From Tritrichomonas musculus (lineage: Eukaryota > Parabasalia > Tritrichomonadida > Tritrichomonadidae): a stretch of DNA of 64,000 bases. Both the position numbers and the translations under genes were made by a program. The notes under the pieces are model-generated. The model was not told the origin of the DNA and did no database searches. It worked only from the letters and a program-made list of their open reading frames with translations. The DNA is taken from the NCBI GenBank assembly GCA_039105265.1, contig JAPFFF010000019.1, positions 1,520,501-1,584,500 on the forward strand, read 5' to 3'. Below, piece after piece: positions 1-9,894 of the stretch (within the stretch, counting starts at the first letter, position 1; each line of letters opens with the position of its first letter).

Positions 1-911
1 TCATGTTTGTTTTGGTTTTCGATACATGATGTCTTATTGCTTTTCATTATATTGTTATTCTTTTTCTGACTTTGATTTTCCGAAAAGTATTCAGATTGAA
101 GAATATCATCAATAGTTGGCCTTTGACTTGGGTTCATGCTAGTACATTTTTCAACTATACAACGGATTTTCGAGTTAAGTTTTTTACTAATTGATAATTG
201 ATGATTTATGATTTGTTTGACTATGTAACTTTGTTTTCCATCTTTGAAAGGAAATTGAAGCTCAAAAAGCGAGTATAAAGTTATTCCTATGGCCCAAATA
301 TCCACTTTTTTAGGATCAAATTGGCCTTTTACAAATAATTCAGGTGCTGCATAATATAAAGTACCATTTTTATCATCATCTCCAGCAATTGATTTATCTC
401 TGCAAAAGCCAAAATCACACAATTTTGGAGAAAAACAGGAATCGAGCAATATATTTTCTGATTTTATATCTCCATGTGAAATACCTTTATTGTGAAGATA
501 TTTAATCGCTTCTAAAAACTTTATTATGATCTTCTTTTTCTCCTTTTCATTTTGAAAACCATTATTGATAGTAAATGCTAACAAATCTCCATTTTGACAA
601 TATTCCATAATGATAACATAATATTCTTCATTTTTATTTCTAATTTCAAAAGTTTCTTGAACTTTGATTATATGTGGATGATCAAGTTCTTGCAAAACTT
701 TAATCTCACGTTCAACTGATTTCAACATGTTTCTCTTTTGAAGGTCATTAACTGACATGATTTTTGCAGAATATTTTATATGTGTACGTTGATCTTCAAC
801 CAAAACAACTATGCAAGTACTTCCATGTCCGAGATAATCTAATACTTTGTAGCCATGGAAAGAATCAGGAATGCTAATTGGGTAACCATCTTGAGTATGA
901 GAATCAATCAT
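1..911 (-). CDS. Ser/Thr protein kinase, CAMK/SNF1-like catalytic domain (3' end outside window)
   Basis: Reading the minus strand from the ATG at 909-911 gives 303 codons with no stop, running off the left edge, so the C-terminus is missing. The kinase domain fills about residues 21-280. Visible motifs are the glycine loop LGHGSTCIV (27-35), the ATP-binding lysine in SAKIM (K50), EYCQNGDL in the hinge, the catalytic loop HGDIKSEN (H146-N153), DFG (D166-G168), a YYAAPE activation-segment end and DIWAIGITLYSL of subdomain IX. All catalytic residues are present, but the loop is HGD rather than the usual HRD, which removes the arginine that normally contacts a phosphorylated activation loop. The layout is that of CAMK/SNF1-related kinases, a greatly expanded group in trichomonads. 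After the domain the sequence turns polar and N/K-rich. The substrate cannot be told. Confidence 0.9.
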   Translation of the reverse strand, partial: MIDSHTQDGYPISIPDSFHGYKVLDYLGHGSTCIVVLVEDQRTHIKYSAKIMSVNDLQKRNMLKSVEREIKVLQELDHPHIIKVQETFEIRNKNEEYYVIIMEYCQNGDLLAFTINNGFQNEKEKKKIIIKFLEAIKYLHNKGISHGDIKSENILLDSCFSPKLCDFGFCRDKSIAGDDDKNGTLYYAAPELFVKGQFDPKKVDIWAIGITLYSLFELQFPFKDGKQSYIVKQIINHQLSISKKLNSKIRCIVEKCTSMNPSQRPTIDDILQSEYFSENQSQKKNNNIMKSNKTSCIENQNKH

Positions 912-1153
912 ATTAAATATATGGAAATATTACCATTATATTTTCTCTTTGGACTTTTTGTGAGAGTATTATCAAATTTTATTTTTTGTATTGAAATTAT
1001 TTAAATCATATCATAGAAAAAAATAAAAAAATAATTATATGGTTTTTCTGAAATATTGAATGAAATCAAAGAATATAAAATAAATAAAATAAAAACATAG
1101 AAATTTAAATAAATTGCATTTAAAATATTCAAAGCATATTATTAAAAAAACAT

Positions 1154-1163
1154 TCATTTCATT
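1154..1163 (+). promoter_or_regulatory. Candidate initiator (two TCATT motifs) of the Myb gene
   Basis: Two adjacent TCATT motifs lie 22-31 bases before the ATG of the Myb gene. They fit the trichomonad initiator pattern TCA-Py-T/A, which normally sits a short way upstream of the start codon. The motif is short and the DNA is AT-rich, so chance occurrence is possible. Confidence 0.3.
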
Positions 1164-1184
1164 CTTTTTTATCCAAATATAAAA

Positions 1185-1847
1185 ATGATGTTTATTCCTA
1201 ATCAATATTATTATCCATATAATGCATATAATAATTTCAATACATTCAACATGATAAATGCTTTCAATACTGAAACATCACAGCGAACTCGTTTCACAAA
1301 GGAAGAAGATGAACTTCTCAGACAGCTTGTAAATTCTAATGAACAACCAAATTGGAATGAAGTTGCACGCCATATGAAAAATCGAACTGCTCGTCAATGT
1401 CGTGAAAGATACAACAATTATCTTAGGCCAAATTTAGTTAATGGCCCATGGACTAGAGAAGAAGATGAATTATTACTTGAACTTTATGAAAAATATGGTC
1501 CAAAATGGTCTCTTATTTCGCAAAGTTTCAATTCTAGATCTCCTGTCAATGTAAAAAATCATCATTCATCTCTCGTAAGCCAATCAATCGTAAAAAGTCG
1601 TAAAAATAGAATGAATGAAATAAACTATGACACAACTAAAATAATAGAAAAACCAATCGTCAATAATCAATTAACTTCAAATCCCATCAATGAATTCAAT
1701 AATGAATTACTTTCAAATAAAAACCAAAATGAAGCAGAAAACCAAGATCAAGGTTTTGAAAACATGTTTTCAACCTTTCAAAATCAAGAGGACCTGTGGT
1801 CTAAAGATCTTGCACCTACTTTTGGTGATGACATTCTTGCATTTTAA
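1185..1847 (+). CDS. R2R3-type Myb DNA-binding protein
   Basis: A 220-residue protein with two Myb repeats. The first spans about residues 35-83 (RFTKEEDELL, NWNEVARHM, RQCRERYNNYL) and the second about 86-133 (GPWTREEDELLLEL, KWSLISQ, VNVKNHHSSL). The spaced aromatic core is F37/W57/Y76 in repeat one and W89/W108 in repeat two. The RQCRERY recognition-helix pattern is typical of c-Myb-like repeats, so sequence-specific DNA binding is expected. Myb proteins are a large family in trichomonads, and some bind promoter elements there. The N-terminus is N/Y-rich and the C-terminal 85 residues are N/Q/E-rich and probably disordered. Two adjacent ATGs (1185 and 1188) begin the frame; I kept the first. 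No target gene can be assigned from sequence. Confidence 0.93.
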   Translation: MMFIPNQYYYPYNAYNNFNTFNMINAFNTETSQRTRFTKEEDELLRQLVNSNEQPNWNEVARHMKNRTARQCRERYNNYLRPNLVNGPWTREEDELLLELYEKYGPKWSLISQSFNSRSPVNVKNHHSSLVSQSIVKSRKNRMNEINYDTTKIIEKPIVNNQLTSNPINEFNNELLSNKNQNEAENQDQGFENMFSTFQNQEDLWSKDLAPTFGDDILAF

Positions 1848-1961
1848 TTTAGTATTATATTATTTGTTTGTATATATAAATCATCTTATTTTAGTATTCA
1901 TTTTTGTTTAATTTATGAAATACACATATATTATTTTAAATATATATAGTCAAATCGATCA

Positions 1962-1963
<2 letters not shown>

Positions 1964-1992
<29 letters not shown>
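1964..1992 (+). repeat. T29 homopolymer tract
   Basis: An uninterrupted run of 29 T lies in the convergent spacer between the Myb gene and the minus-strand ABC transporter. Similar tracts occur in other spacers of this window. It could contribute to transcript ending or nucleosome exclusion, but nothing in the sequence decides this. Its length is unreliable in any assembly. Confidence 0.85.
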
Positions 1993-1995
<3 letters not shown>

Positions 1996-2108
1996 GTTAT
2001 GGATAAAATAATAATAAATTAAAAGCATATCTTAATTTATTAAGATAAGAATAAATAACAATGATATTGATTTATATATTAATATAAACAACGATAAGCA
2101 AGTAAAGA

Positions 2109-3857
2109 TTAGCTAAGTCGACCATTCTCAACTAAAAAGATACGGTCAGCAGCTTTAATTGTCGATTCACGATGGGATACAAGTACAATTGTTTTGTTCT
2201 TTCTCTCTTCATTTATTGATTTCAATATGATTGCTTCATTCAAGCTATCCAAGTTGCTCGTTGGCTCATCAAGAAGGATAAAATTAGCATTATGCAGAAA
2301 AGCACGCGCTAATCCAATTCGTTGTCTCTCTCCTCCGGAAAGATGATCGCCCAACTCCCCAACTTTAGTGTTATAACCATCAGGCAAAGAGGAGATAAAA
2401 TCATGCATTGAAGCTTTCTTTGCAGCTTCAACAACTTGTTCATGTGTTGCATTCATATTGCCTATTTTAATATTTTCTTCAATTGTATCGTTGAAAAGAG
2501 CTGTTTCTTGTGTAACATAACTTTCATTTTGACGAAGTGATATTGTGTTTATATTACGAATTTCACGCCCATCAATTTTAATTGAACCATTATTAATATC
2601 CCAAAAACGCATGAGAAGTTTCAATAGAGTAGATTTACCACTTCCACTTTTTCCTGCAATACCAATTAATTCGTTCTTCTCAATCTTAATTGAGAAATCT
2701 TTCAAAATTATTTCTTCATCATTATACGTAAAAGTAACATGATCAACGTTAGCACAACATGAATTATTATTACTATCTTTCACTATCTTGCTAGAATCAT
2801 CCTTTTCTTCTTTAATCTCTTCGTTATCAACTTTTATTTTGGCTATTGGATATCCAAGATCAATATCATAACCATCACTTACTTCCTCAACCTGAGGATG
2901 CTCATCAAGAATGGCAAGAACTCGTTCACCACTTGCAATTGTCTGGTTTAGATTTCCAGATAGAGCTGAAAGAGCTGCAACAGGTCCAAAAGAGCTCATC
3001 AATGAAACTGTAGAAATTAAAATGCCTGTAAAAGTAATATTTCCATTTGCTTCATTTTGAAGTGAAATGCCGGCAACAATCATAACTATTGAGTAAACAA
3101 GGATGATCGCATCAGTTGCACCTTGAGTAATACCATTTTGGATTTTTAATATTCTTTCATTTGAAGACAAATGATCTATCATTTTGATCATTGTATTTAA
3201 TCTTTCATTTCCGTTTCGGTATTGTATTGTTTCCCGAAGGCCACGAAGATTATCAAGTATGTATGAATTCATATCTCCAAACTCATTTCTAAAATCACGA
3301 CCTTTTTGCTGATTTGCACGTGATGCAATTAGCGGAACAATGAAGCCGATAACAATATAAGCTGATAATGCTATAAGACCTAATATTACATTGAATTGTG
3401 ATATGAAAGTTGTCATAATTAAAGATGTAATTATTGCAATTGCAATTGGAGCTATAGTATGAGCATAAAAAACTTCAAGTAGTTCAATATCAGATGTAAT
3501 AATCGATATCAAATTTCCTTTATCTTTAACTTCAAGCTTAGCTGGAGAAAGTCTTCTCAGTGCTTTGAAAACTTTATCTCTTATAATAGCAAGGAGTTTA
3601 AAAGCAATAAAGTGACCTGTTGATTGTTCAATATACCGGAGAATTGAGCGTGATATAGCACAAATAATTATAGTAACAATTGAAAACTTAAAACTAAATC
3701 GGTCTTGGAGGCCCATCAAATTAAGGATTCCTGAAAAACCTAATATTGTAATAAAAATAGCGCATAAGAAACCTAAAACACCTGCTGTAATCGTGCACAT
3801 CATGACAGGTATAAGTGGCTTCACAAGCACAATTAATCGCAGTAGAACTTCAAACAT
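2109..3857 (-). CDS. Half-size ABC exporter (TMD-NBD), bacterial CydC-like subunit
   Basis: A 582-residue half transporter. Residues 1 to about 315 form a six-helix exporter-type membrane domain and about 370-582 form the ATPase domain. The ATPase shows Walker A GKSGSGKST (about 400), signature LSGGERQR (about 504), Walker B FILLDEPTS with catalytic Glu (about 527) and the switch histidine in VLVSHRE (about 560). All key residues are present, so this half should hydrolyse ATP. The segment LNQTIASGERVLAILDEHP before the ATPase resembles the CydC-like half of bacterial heterodimeric exporters. A polar insert (about 340-370, rich in E/K/D/S/N) sits between the two domains. The divergent neighbour at 4207 is the matching CydD-like half, 349 bp away. 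Bacterial CydDC exports thiols such as cysteine and glutathione; transfer of that substrate to this protein is only an inference. The start is the first ATG. Confidence 0.9.
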   Translation of the reverse strand: MFEVLLRLIVLVKPLIPVMMCTITAGVLGFLCAIFITILGFSGILNLMGLQDRFSFKFSIVTIIICAISRSILRYIEQSTGHFIAFKLLAIIRDKVFKALRRLSPAKLEVKDKGNLISIITSDIELLEVFYAHTIAPIAIAIITSLIMTTFISQFNVILGLIALSAYIVIGFIVPLIASRANQQKGRDFRNEFGDMNSYILDNLRGLRETIQYRNGNERLNTMIKMIDHLSSNERILKIQNGITQGATDAIILVYSIVMIVAGISLQNEANGNITFTGILISTVSLMSSFGPVAALSALSGNLNQTIASGERVLAILDEHPQVEEVSDGYDIDLGYPIAKIKVDNEEIKEEKDDSSKIVKDSNNNSCCANVDHVTFTYNDEEIILKDFSIKIEKNELIGIAGKSGSGKSTLLKLLMRFWDINNGSIKIDGREIRNINTISLRQNESYVTQETALFNDTIEENIKIGNMNATHEQVVEAAKKASMHDFISSLPDGYNTKVGELGDHLSGGERQRIGLARAFLHNANFILLDEPTSNLDSLNEAIILKSINEERKNKTIVLVSHRESTIKAADRIFLVENGRLS

Positions 3858-4206
3858 AATTTGATTAAAAAGTTCTCAATTTTTTGAATTAATTATGTTA
3901 AATCATAATAATCATTATTATATTGGTTTCTAATGCAAAAAAATAATTGCATTTGATTAAATCATTTAATTTTTTTAAATAAAACTATAATTTAATTAAA
4001 TTTATATTCAATGCTCTTACCATTACATGCTAATTCTTTATTTTTTTTGATGTTGTCTAGATTTAAATTTTAATAAAAAGTGGAATTAAAACCTTAGCTT
4101 CTCAAAAAATATCTTTATAACATTTCATTTTTATTCAAAAATTGAAATCATCGATATTTGTGTTTGAATATGCTTTATCAAAATAAAAATTGAATAAATT
4201 ATAAAA
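3858..4206. promoter_or_regulatory. Shared divergent promoter region of the two ABC half-transporters
   Basis: This 349-bp AT-rich spacer separates the start codons of two head-to-head genes whose products look like partners. It must hold both promoters. I see T/A tracts and a TTTCATTTTTATTC stretch about 75 bases before the plus-strand ATG, but no element I can assign with confidence and no ORF. Confidence 0.5.
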
Positions 4207-5988
4207 ATGTTCAACCCAAAACTATTTAAATTAGTTAAAGACTCAAAATATTATATCTTTGGAGCAGTTTTATGCAGTTGGTCTGCAATGATTTTTCAAA
4301 TAATTGCAACACACAATATTTCTTGGTTGCTAAATTCGGCAATTGAAAAAACAGTGACGTCTAAAAAAATATTAATTACAACAGTGACAGCTCTTTGTGC
4401 AATTGCAATTCGCTTTTTATGCGATCTTCTATGGAATTATTTTTCATTTTGCTCATCTAAAAATGTGAAAAAAACTCTTAGAGAGCTTATTTATAACAAA
4501 CTTCTTAGATTAGGAGTGAGTTACAATGAAAAGGTTGCCACATCAGAAATTGTGCAAATTACAGGTGAGGGCGTTGAACAATTAGAAGTATACTTTGGAC
4601 GTTATCTTCCACAATTGTTCTATTCAGTTGTCGCTCCAATTACGCTTTTTATTGTTTTTTCATTTATTTCTTTAAAGACGGCAGTTATACTCTTAATATG
4701 CGTCCCACTTATACCAATTTCTATAATTGCTGTATCAAGATATGCAAAGCGTATTATCAATAACTATTGGGGATCATATCTTTCATTAGGATCATCATTT
4801 TTAGAGAATGTACAAGGACTTACTACATTAAAAATATATAATTGCGATGATGAAAAAAATATCGAAATGAACAAAAACGCAGAATTATTTCGACAAATCA
4901 CAATGAAAGTTTTATTTATGCAATTATCATCCATTGTTATTATGGATTTTGTTGCATATGGAGGTGCAGGTGCAGGGATCATCATGAGCATCTTTGAATT
5001 TAAAAAAGGAAATATTGATTTTCGTGGATGTTTCGAAATGATGATGCTATCAGCTGAATTCTTTCTACCATTAAGAGCGCTTGGTTCATCATTTCATGTA
5101 GCAATGAATGGTATCTCTGCAGCTGATAAAATATTTCATTTATTAAATCTCCCAGAAGACAACAAAAAGACTTTACAAATAAAAAGCGATGAAACAGACA
5201 TTTCCATTGATTTCGAAAATGTTGATTTTTCATATCAAAATGATAACAACGCCACTGATGCACAAACCCAAGATAAATCTACAGAAAGACAAATTTTACA
5301 TCAAGTCTCATTAAAGATACCATCCAATAAACTAGTTTCAATTGTAGGTGAATCAGGATGTGGAAAGTCTACTATAGCCCAACTTATTGCTGGCGTTAAC
5401 AAAAACTACTCAAACGGTAGCATTAAAATTGCTAACAAAGAAATCAAAGATATCGATGAACTTTCACTAATGTCAACAATCACTACCGTTAATCACAACA
5501 GTTACATATTCAAAGGCACAATTCGATACAATTTACAAATCGCAAAAAGAAATGCAACTGACGAAGAATTATTAAACGCCCTCAAGGAAGTTAATTTATA
5601 CGATTTTGTCAAAACGCAGCAAGGACTCGACACGGTTGTTACTGAAAGAGGCTCAAATCTAAGTGGAGGACAATGCCAGCGATTGGCAATTGCAAGAGCG
5701 CTGCTTGCGGATTCGCCTGCCTACATTTTTGATGAAGCAACGTCAAATATTGATGTTGAAAGCGAAGAATCAATTATGAAGGTGATCAACAATATCTCTA
5801 ATAAGAAAACTGTTTTACTGATTTCACATAGACTTGCAAATGTTATTAATAGTGATATTATTTACATGATGGAATCTGGAAAAATCATTGAACATGGAAC
5901 ACATAGTGAACTTATGAAGAATGTTAATGGCTCTTACTATCAATTGTACATGAGACAATATAATCTTGAGCATGGAATAAATTTGTGA
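4207..5988 (+). CDS. Half-size ABC exporter (TMD-NBD), bacterial CydD-like subunit
   Basis: A 593-residue half transporter. The exporter membrane domain covers about residues 1-310 and the ATPase about 335-593. Walker A is VGESGCGKST (about 380-389), the signature is LSGGQCQR (about 485), Walker B is AYIFDEATS with the catalytic Glu (about 510) and the switch histidine is in LLISHRL (about 540). The phrase FHVAMNGISAADKIFHLL just before the ATPase is characteristic of CydD-like halves in Firmicutes heterodimeric exporters. Together with the minus-strand CydC-like gene next door it would make a complete transporter of two different halves, with both ATP sites apparently competent. Linked inheritance of both halves and the bacterial-type motifs suggest lateral transfer from a bacterium, followed by adjustment to host composition. 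The substrate is unknown. Confidence 0.9.
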   Translation: MFNPKLFKLVKDSKYYIFGAVLCSWSAMIFQIIATHNISWLLNSAIEKTVTSKKILITTVTALCAIAIRFLCDLLWNYFSFCSSKNVKKTLRELIYNKLLRLGVSYNEKVATSEIVQITGEGVEQLEVYFGRYLPQLFYSVVAPITLFIVFSFISLKTAVILLICVPLIPISIIAVSRYAKRIINNYWGSYLSLGSSFLENVQGLTTLKIYNCDDEKNIEMNKNAELFRQITMKVLFMQLSSIVIMDFVAYGGAGAGIIMSIFEFKKGNIDFRGCFEMMMLSAEFFLPLRALGSSFHVAMNGISAADKIFHLLNLPEDNKKTLQIKSDETDISIDFENVDFSYQNDNNATDAQTQDKSTERQILHQVSLKIPSNKLVSIVGESGCGKSTIAQLIAGVNKNYSNGSIKIANKEIKDIDELSLMSTITTVNHNSYIFKGTIRYNLQIAKRNATDEELLNALKEVNLYDFVKTQQGLDTVVTERGSNLSGGQCQRLAIARALLADSPAYIFDEATSNIDVESEESIMKVINNISNKKTVLLISHRLANVINSDIIYMMESGKIIEHGTHSELMKNVNGSYYQLYMRQYNLEHGINL

Positions 5989-6988
5989 TTATTTCGAATA
6001 AAAACAAAACAATTTTTCCATTTTAACAGAAAGTATAGTATTAATATACTCTCCAAATGTAAATCAATTTCACTTGCCAAATATCTTGAAAAAACTTGTA
6101 ATTTAAATCTTATGGCATTTTTCACATATATTGCTTTATATAAACATCAAGTTAATTTATACGAATGCTTCTCCCCACTTTTTTTTATCTCTAAAAACAT
6201 TTAATTTCCATAAGTAACTTGATTTTAATAAGTATTGAAAAAGTTTTAAAAAGTATTGAAAAAGTCGGATTTAAGTCGAGATCATCTCACACTGTCAAAA
6301 CGAAAATTCAACATATGGTTCATAATTAAATTAAGCTATTTATAACATGCATTTTAACTTAACAAAAAGCTCTTTTTTTCGGTCACCTTTAAAGAAAATT
6401 GATTTTGAATATTAATAAATATTAATAAATATTAATAAATATTTTTACAATTCATATTAATGATTAAATATATAATATTAATTAAAAAATATTAATTAAC
6501 TATAAAGAAAAACTTGTTAACAAAAAAAAAAAAAAAAATAAAATTTTTTTGAATGCCAATTCAAATTAGATAAAATAATAATAAAACTTTTTTATCTAGC
6601 AAAAATAAATAGAGTTTAAGGATAAATCAGATAGAATAAATATTATACATTATAAAAAATATTATATATACATATATAAAATCTAAATCAATTGTCCTAA
6701 GAGTTTTTGCGTAAAAAAAATGTTACCTTCATATTGTTGATCTTCTTTTGAATAAATAATTTTGAGAGCATGAAATTTTGAAAATAATAATAACTGAGTT
6801 TTTATGAATAAGGTTGTTAATTTGATATTTTTATTTTATTTTATTTGTGTTAAAATGAAGATTAATTATTCTAAAATATCTTTATTTGAATTTTCAAAAC
6901 TCTATCAAATTGATTTGAACTATTTGGGTTCAATTATTGAATTTTTACAATAGAACCATTATCATAGAAAATTTTCATATCACTATTT
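5989..6988. other. Gene-free AT-rich spacer
   Basis: One kilobase of very AT-rich DNA between the CydD-like gene and the surface-protein gene. It contains a 10-bp unit (ATTAATAAAT) repeated three times at 6411-6440, an A-run near 6521-6538 and the tandem-looking phrase TATTGAAAAAGT repeated around 6233-6267. I see no RNA gene or credible ORF. Confidence 0.6.
6980..6985 (+). promoter_or_regulatory. Candidate initiator TCACTA of the surface-protein gene
   Basis: TCACTA lies only about four bases before the ATG at 6989 and matches the trichomonad initiator pattern TCA-Py-T. Very short 5' leaders are normal in trichomonads. The same hexamer occurs before the phosphohexomutase gene at 42566. Confidence 0.35.
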
Positions 6989-9894
6989 ATGATCAACTTA
7001 ACAATTTTTTCTCTTACATTATCATCAATATACTCACCTTCACCATTACTAACTGATAATCGAAATATTATTCAAAATTCTAATTTCCAATACTTTTTTC
7101 CAACACTCTTTTTTAATCTTAAAGAATTACTACTCGAAGATAGTGTTTTTTCAAAAGGAATGGGCTCTGTTTTGTATTCTGATTTTAGAAATCATATGCA
7201 CGTCAAAGATGAGGATATGCATGATGAAAAACATGATTCATATAAAATAGTTAGTATGAAAGGATATGGTGAGCTGTACAAAATACGTAATTGCACATTC
7301 AAAAATTTTGAAATATGGAAGCAAAGATTAATTTTAATTGAAGGCCATCCAACATTTTACATGACAAACTGTCTTTTTCACTCTATTCTCACAGAATCTG
7401 GCCTTCTTCGGATTGATGCAAAGGCTTGCATGATATCTCATATTTGCTGTTCAGATATTCAATCCAAAGATGGAAATTCAGCAAATGCTTTACTTTTAGA
7501 AACAAATGGTCAATCAGGATCCTTTTTTAAATTCATTTTTTCAACATTTCATGGAAACGAATTTGATCATAATTATCTTCATTTATTTAAACTTAATGGC
7601 GAAGTTGCTTTAAGACACCAATGCGTGAACATTAGTACATATAAATTGAAAGATTCATTGGATAATTCTGCCTTTAGATTATTTACTCCTGCTTGTTTAA
7701 AGATGATGATGTCAACATTTGAAAAAGTGACAGCAAAAAGAATTTTCCATTATAATCTACAAAGCAAAAATAAGAGTTATTCACATTATATCAGCATGTG
7801 TAATTTTGTAGAAAATACATTTAGTGATTCATGCATTTATGCCGATTCAAATCAAAATGAACAAATGACAATTGAATTAACAGTATTTAGTTGCACTTCT
7901 TCTTCCAGCAATGATAATTCCAAATATAAATATATAGTAAAGGCTAGTGAATCTGGAAACTTCACAATTTCAAATTGTGTTTTTAATTATGATTATTGGA
8001 CTACTGATTCGCCAGAAAATAATGGTTATCATTATATAGGTTCTTCAAAAGATGCAAATAAAGTGAATGATCTTCCATATTATGTTCTTCCTGAATATTG
8101 TGAAGGAGTAGTTAAGGATAATGCATATGGATGCAATAATGATACATGCCCTGATTTGACTGGATGTCCTCCGGAAGCTTTTGAATTTATTAAAGGTGAT
8201 AAATCGTATACCGAGGAGCATGATCCTTATATTCATACTCCAACACCATCTCCATCAATTGTATTCAGTGAATCAATTCCATTTTCTTATTCGGCGCAGT
8301 TTTCATTATCAAATTTTTCTCTGAATCAACAGCCTTTAGCAATTCCAGAATGTTTACAAGTTCTTCAAAATTCAGTTCTTCAAGCTATTTCACATATTCA
8401 TCTTATTTTACAAAGACAACTGACTTCACATCATCATTTTATTTTTCCAATTCCAAACAATTTAGTTCATCTTCTTATTTTACAAATTCGGAGAAGTTCA
8501 CTTCATCTTTTTATTTTTCCAATTCCAAGCAATTTAGTTCATCTTCTTATTTTACAAATTCGGAAAAGTTCACTTCATCTTTTTATTTTTCCAATTCCAA
8601 GCAATTTAGTTCATCTTTTTATTTTACAAATTCGGAAAAGTTCACTTCATCTTTTTATTTTTCCAATTCCAAGCAATTTAGTTCATCTTTTTATTTTACA
8701 AATTCGGAAAAGTTCACTTCATCTTTTTATTTTTCCAATTCCAAACAATTTAGTTCATCTTCTTATTTTACAAATTCGGAAAAGTTCACTTCATCTTTGT
8801 ATTTTTCAAAAACAGATGATTTTTCTGAAACACAAGAATTTACAAAATCTAATCTATTTACAGGATCAAAAGATTTTACCCATTCATTTCTGTTTTCGAG
8901 TTCAAGTGGGTTTTCAAAAACAGGTGATTTTACAAAGACCAGTGGATTCACTGAAACCAGTGACTTCACTAAAACTACTGGATTCACCAAAACAGGTGGC
9001 TTTTCAGAATCAGAAGATTTCACGGTATCATTTACATTTGCGCCAACAGAAGATTTTAATCATTCGCATTCGTTTTCACCTTCAAAAAGGTTCACTAATT
9101 CAGACGCTTTTTCAAACTCAATTTCATTTACAAATTCTTTTGAATTTTCAAGATCGTCTTACTTTACAAAAACTGGAGAATTTTCCGAAACAGGACACTT
9201 TTCAAAGACGACAGATTTTACCAAGTCAACTTACTTTTCGGAATCAGCCGATTTTACGAGCTCAGGCGCTTTTACTAAAACAACAGGTTTCACCAAAACG
9301 ACGGATTTCACAAAAACTGGTGATTTCACTAAAACCGCTCATTTCTCAGAATCGTCTGATTTCACTCAATCACACAGTTTTGAGCCAACTGACAATTTGT
9401 ACCATTCGCATTCATTTTCGCCTTCTGGCGCTTTCACTTCATCTGGCCAGTTTTCTTCTTCGTTTTACTTTACAAATTCAAAATACTTTTCAGGGACTAG
9501 CGGGTTCTCAAAAACTGGAGCTTTTTCTGAGACAGGTGAATTCTCAAAAAGTGACAAATTTTCTGAGTCAGGTCAATTTTCATCGTCAAATCATTTTTCT
9601 TCATCGAAAACACACGTTCAAAGAACCGGCGCTGTCATCGATATCAAGACTGACGACAGCCACACGGTAAACACAGGAATGAAAATTGGCATTGGTCTCG
9701 CCTGTGCTGCTGCAGTTGCAGCTGCAATTCTGATTGGCCTGTTCTTGCTGCGACGAAGAAGATTGCCGAGCATTGATGATTATGATGAAGAAACGATCGA
9801 TTTTGCAGAAGACACAGGCAATTCCGTGGTTACACAAAACCCACTCACAACTCTCATGAGTGATGATGATCCATTTGGTGACGAATTTGAGTAA
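6989..9894 (+). CDS. Type I membrane surface protein: beta-helix-like ectodomain, Phe/Ser/Thr hexapeptide stalk, TM, acidic tail (one frame break)
   Basis: The product would be about 970 residues. It begins with a hydrophobic leader (about residues 1-21). A 400-residue ectodomain follows with short N-C-x-F phrases (IRNCTFKNF, MTNCLFHSI, ISNCVFNYD) like the pectate-lyase-fold surface proteins common in trichomonads. Next come about 70 hexapeptides of the form F-S/T-x-S/T-x-x. The protein ends with one transmembrane helix (GIGLACAAAVAAAILIGLFL), a basic stop-transfer RRRR and a cytoplasmic tail rich in D/E that ends near DDPFGDEFE. The reading frame shifts once at the T5 run 8314-8318: the hexapeptide phase passes exactly from one frame to the other there, with one base fewer than expected. 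The break is either a real inactivating or phase-variable indel or a homopolymer sequencing error. The other frame's continuation to 9670 is a shadow. The stop overlaps TAAA. Confidence 0.82.
8425..8784 (+). repeat. Five tandem copies of a 72-bp repeat (24 residues, four hexapeptides)
   Basis: Inside the hexapeptide stalk a 72-bp unit is repeated five times almost without change, encoding FTSSFYFSNSKQ then FSSSSYFTNSEK, with S/F swaps at one position. Surrounding hexapeptides are diverged, so this block is a recent expansion. The unit length is a multiple of three and of the 18-bp hexapeptide, so copy-number change would alter stalk length without changing frame. Confidence 0.95.

Noticed and set aside
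2109-5988. Bacterial contamination explaining the ABC pair
   Set aside because: The genes share the AT-rich composition of the window, are divergent with long AT spacers and lie between typical trichomonad genes on the same contig.
8425-8784. CRISPR-like array
   Set aside because: The repeats are direct, contiguous, without spacers, and encode in-frame hexapeptides.
8350-9670. Out-of-frame continuation of the 6989 frame (L/I/Q-rich repeats such as LVHLLILQIR)
   Set aside because: It is the shifted reading of the Ser/Phe hexapeptides; composition is not protein-like and the membrane helix and tail lie in the other frame.
8350-9894. A separate gene starting at the ATG at 8350
   Set aside because: The hexapeptide pattern continues upstream of that ATG in the same and the preceding frame; it has no leader of its own, so it is the 3' part of the gene starting at 6989.
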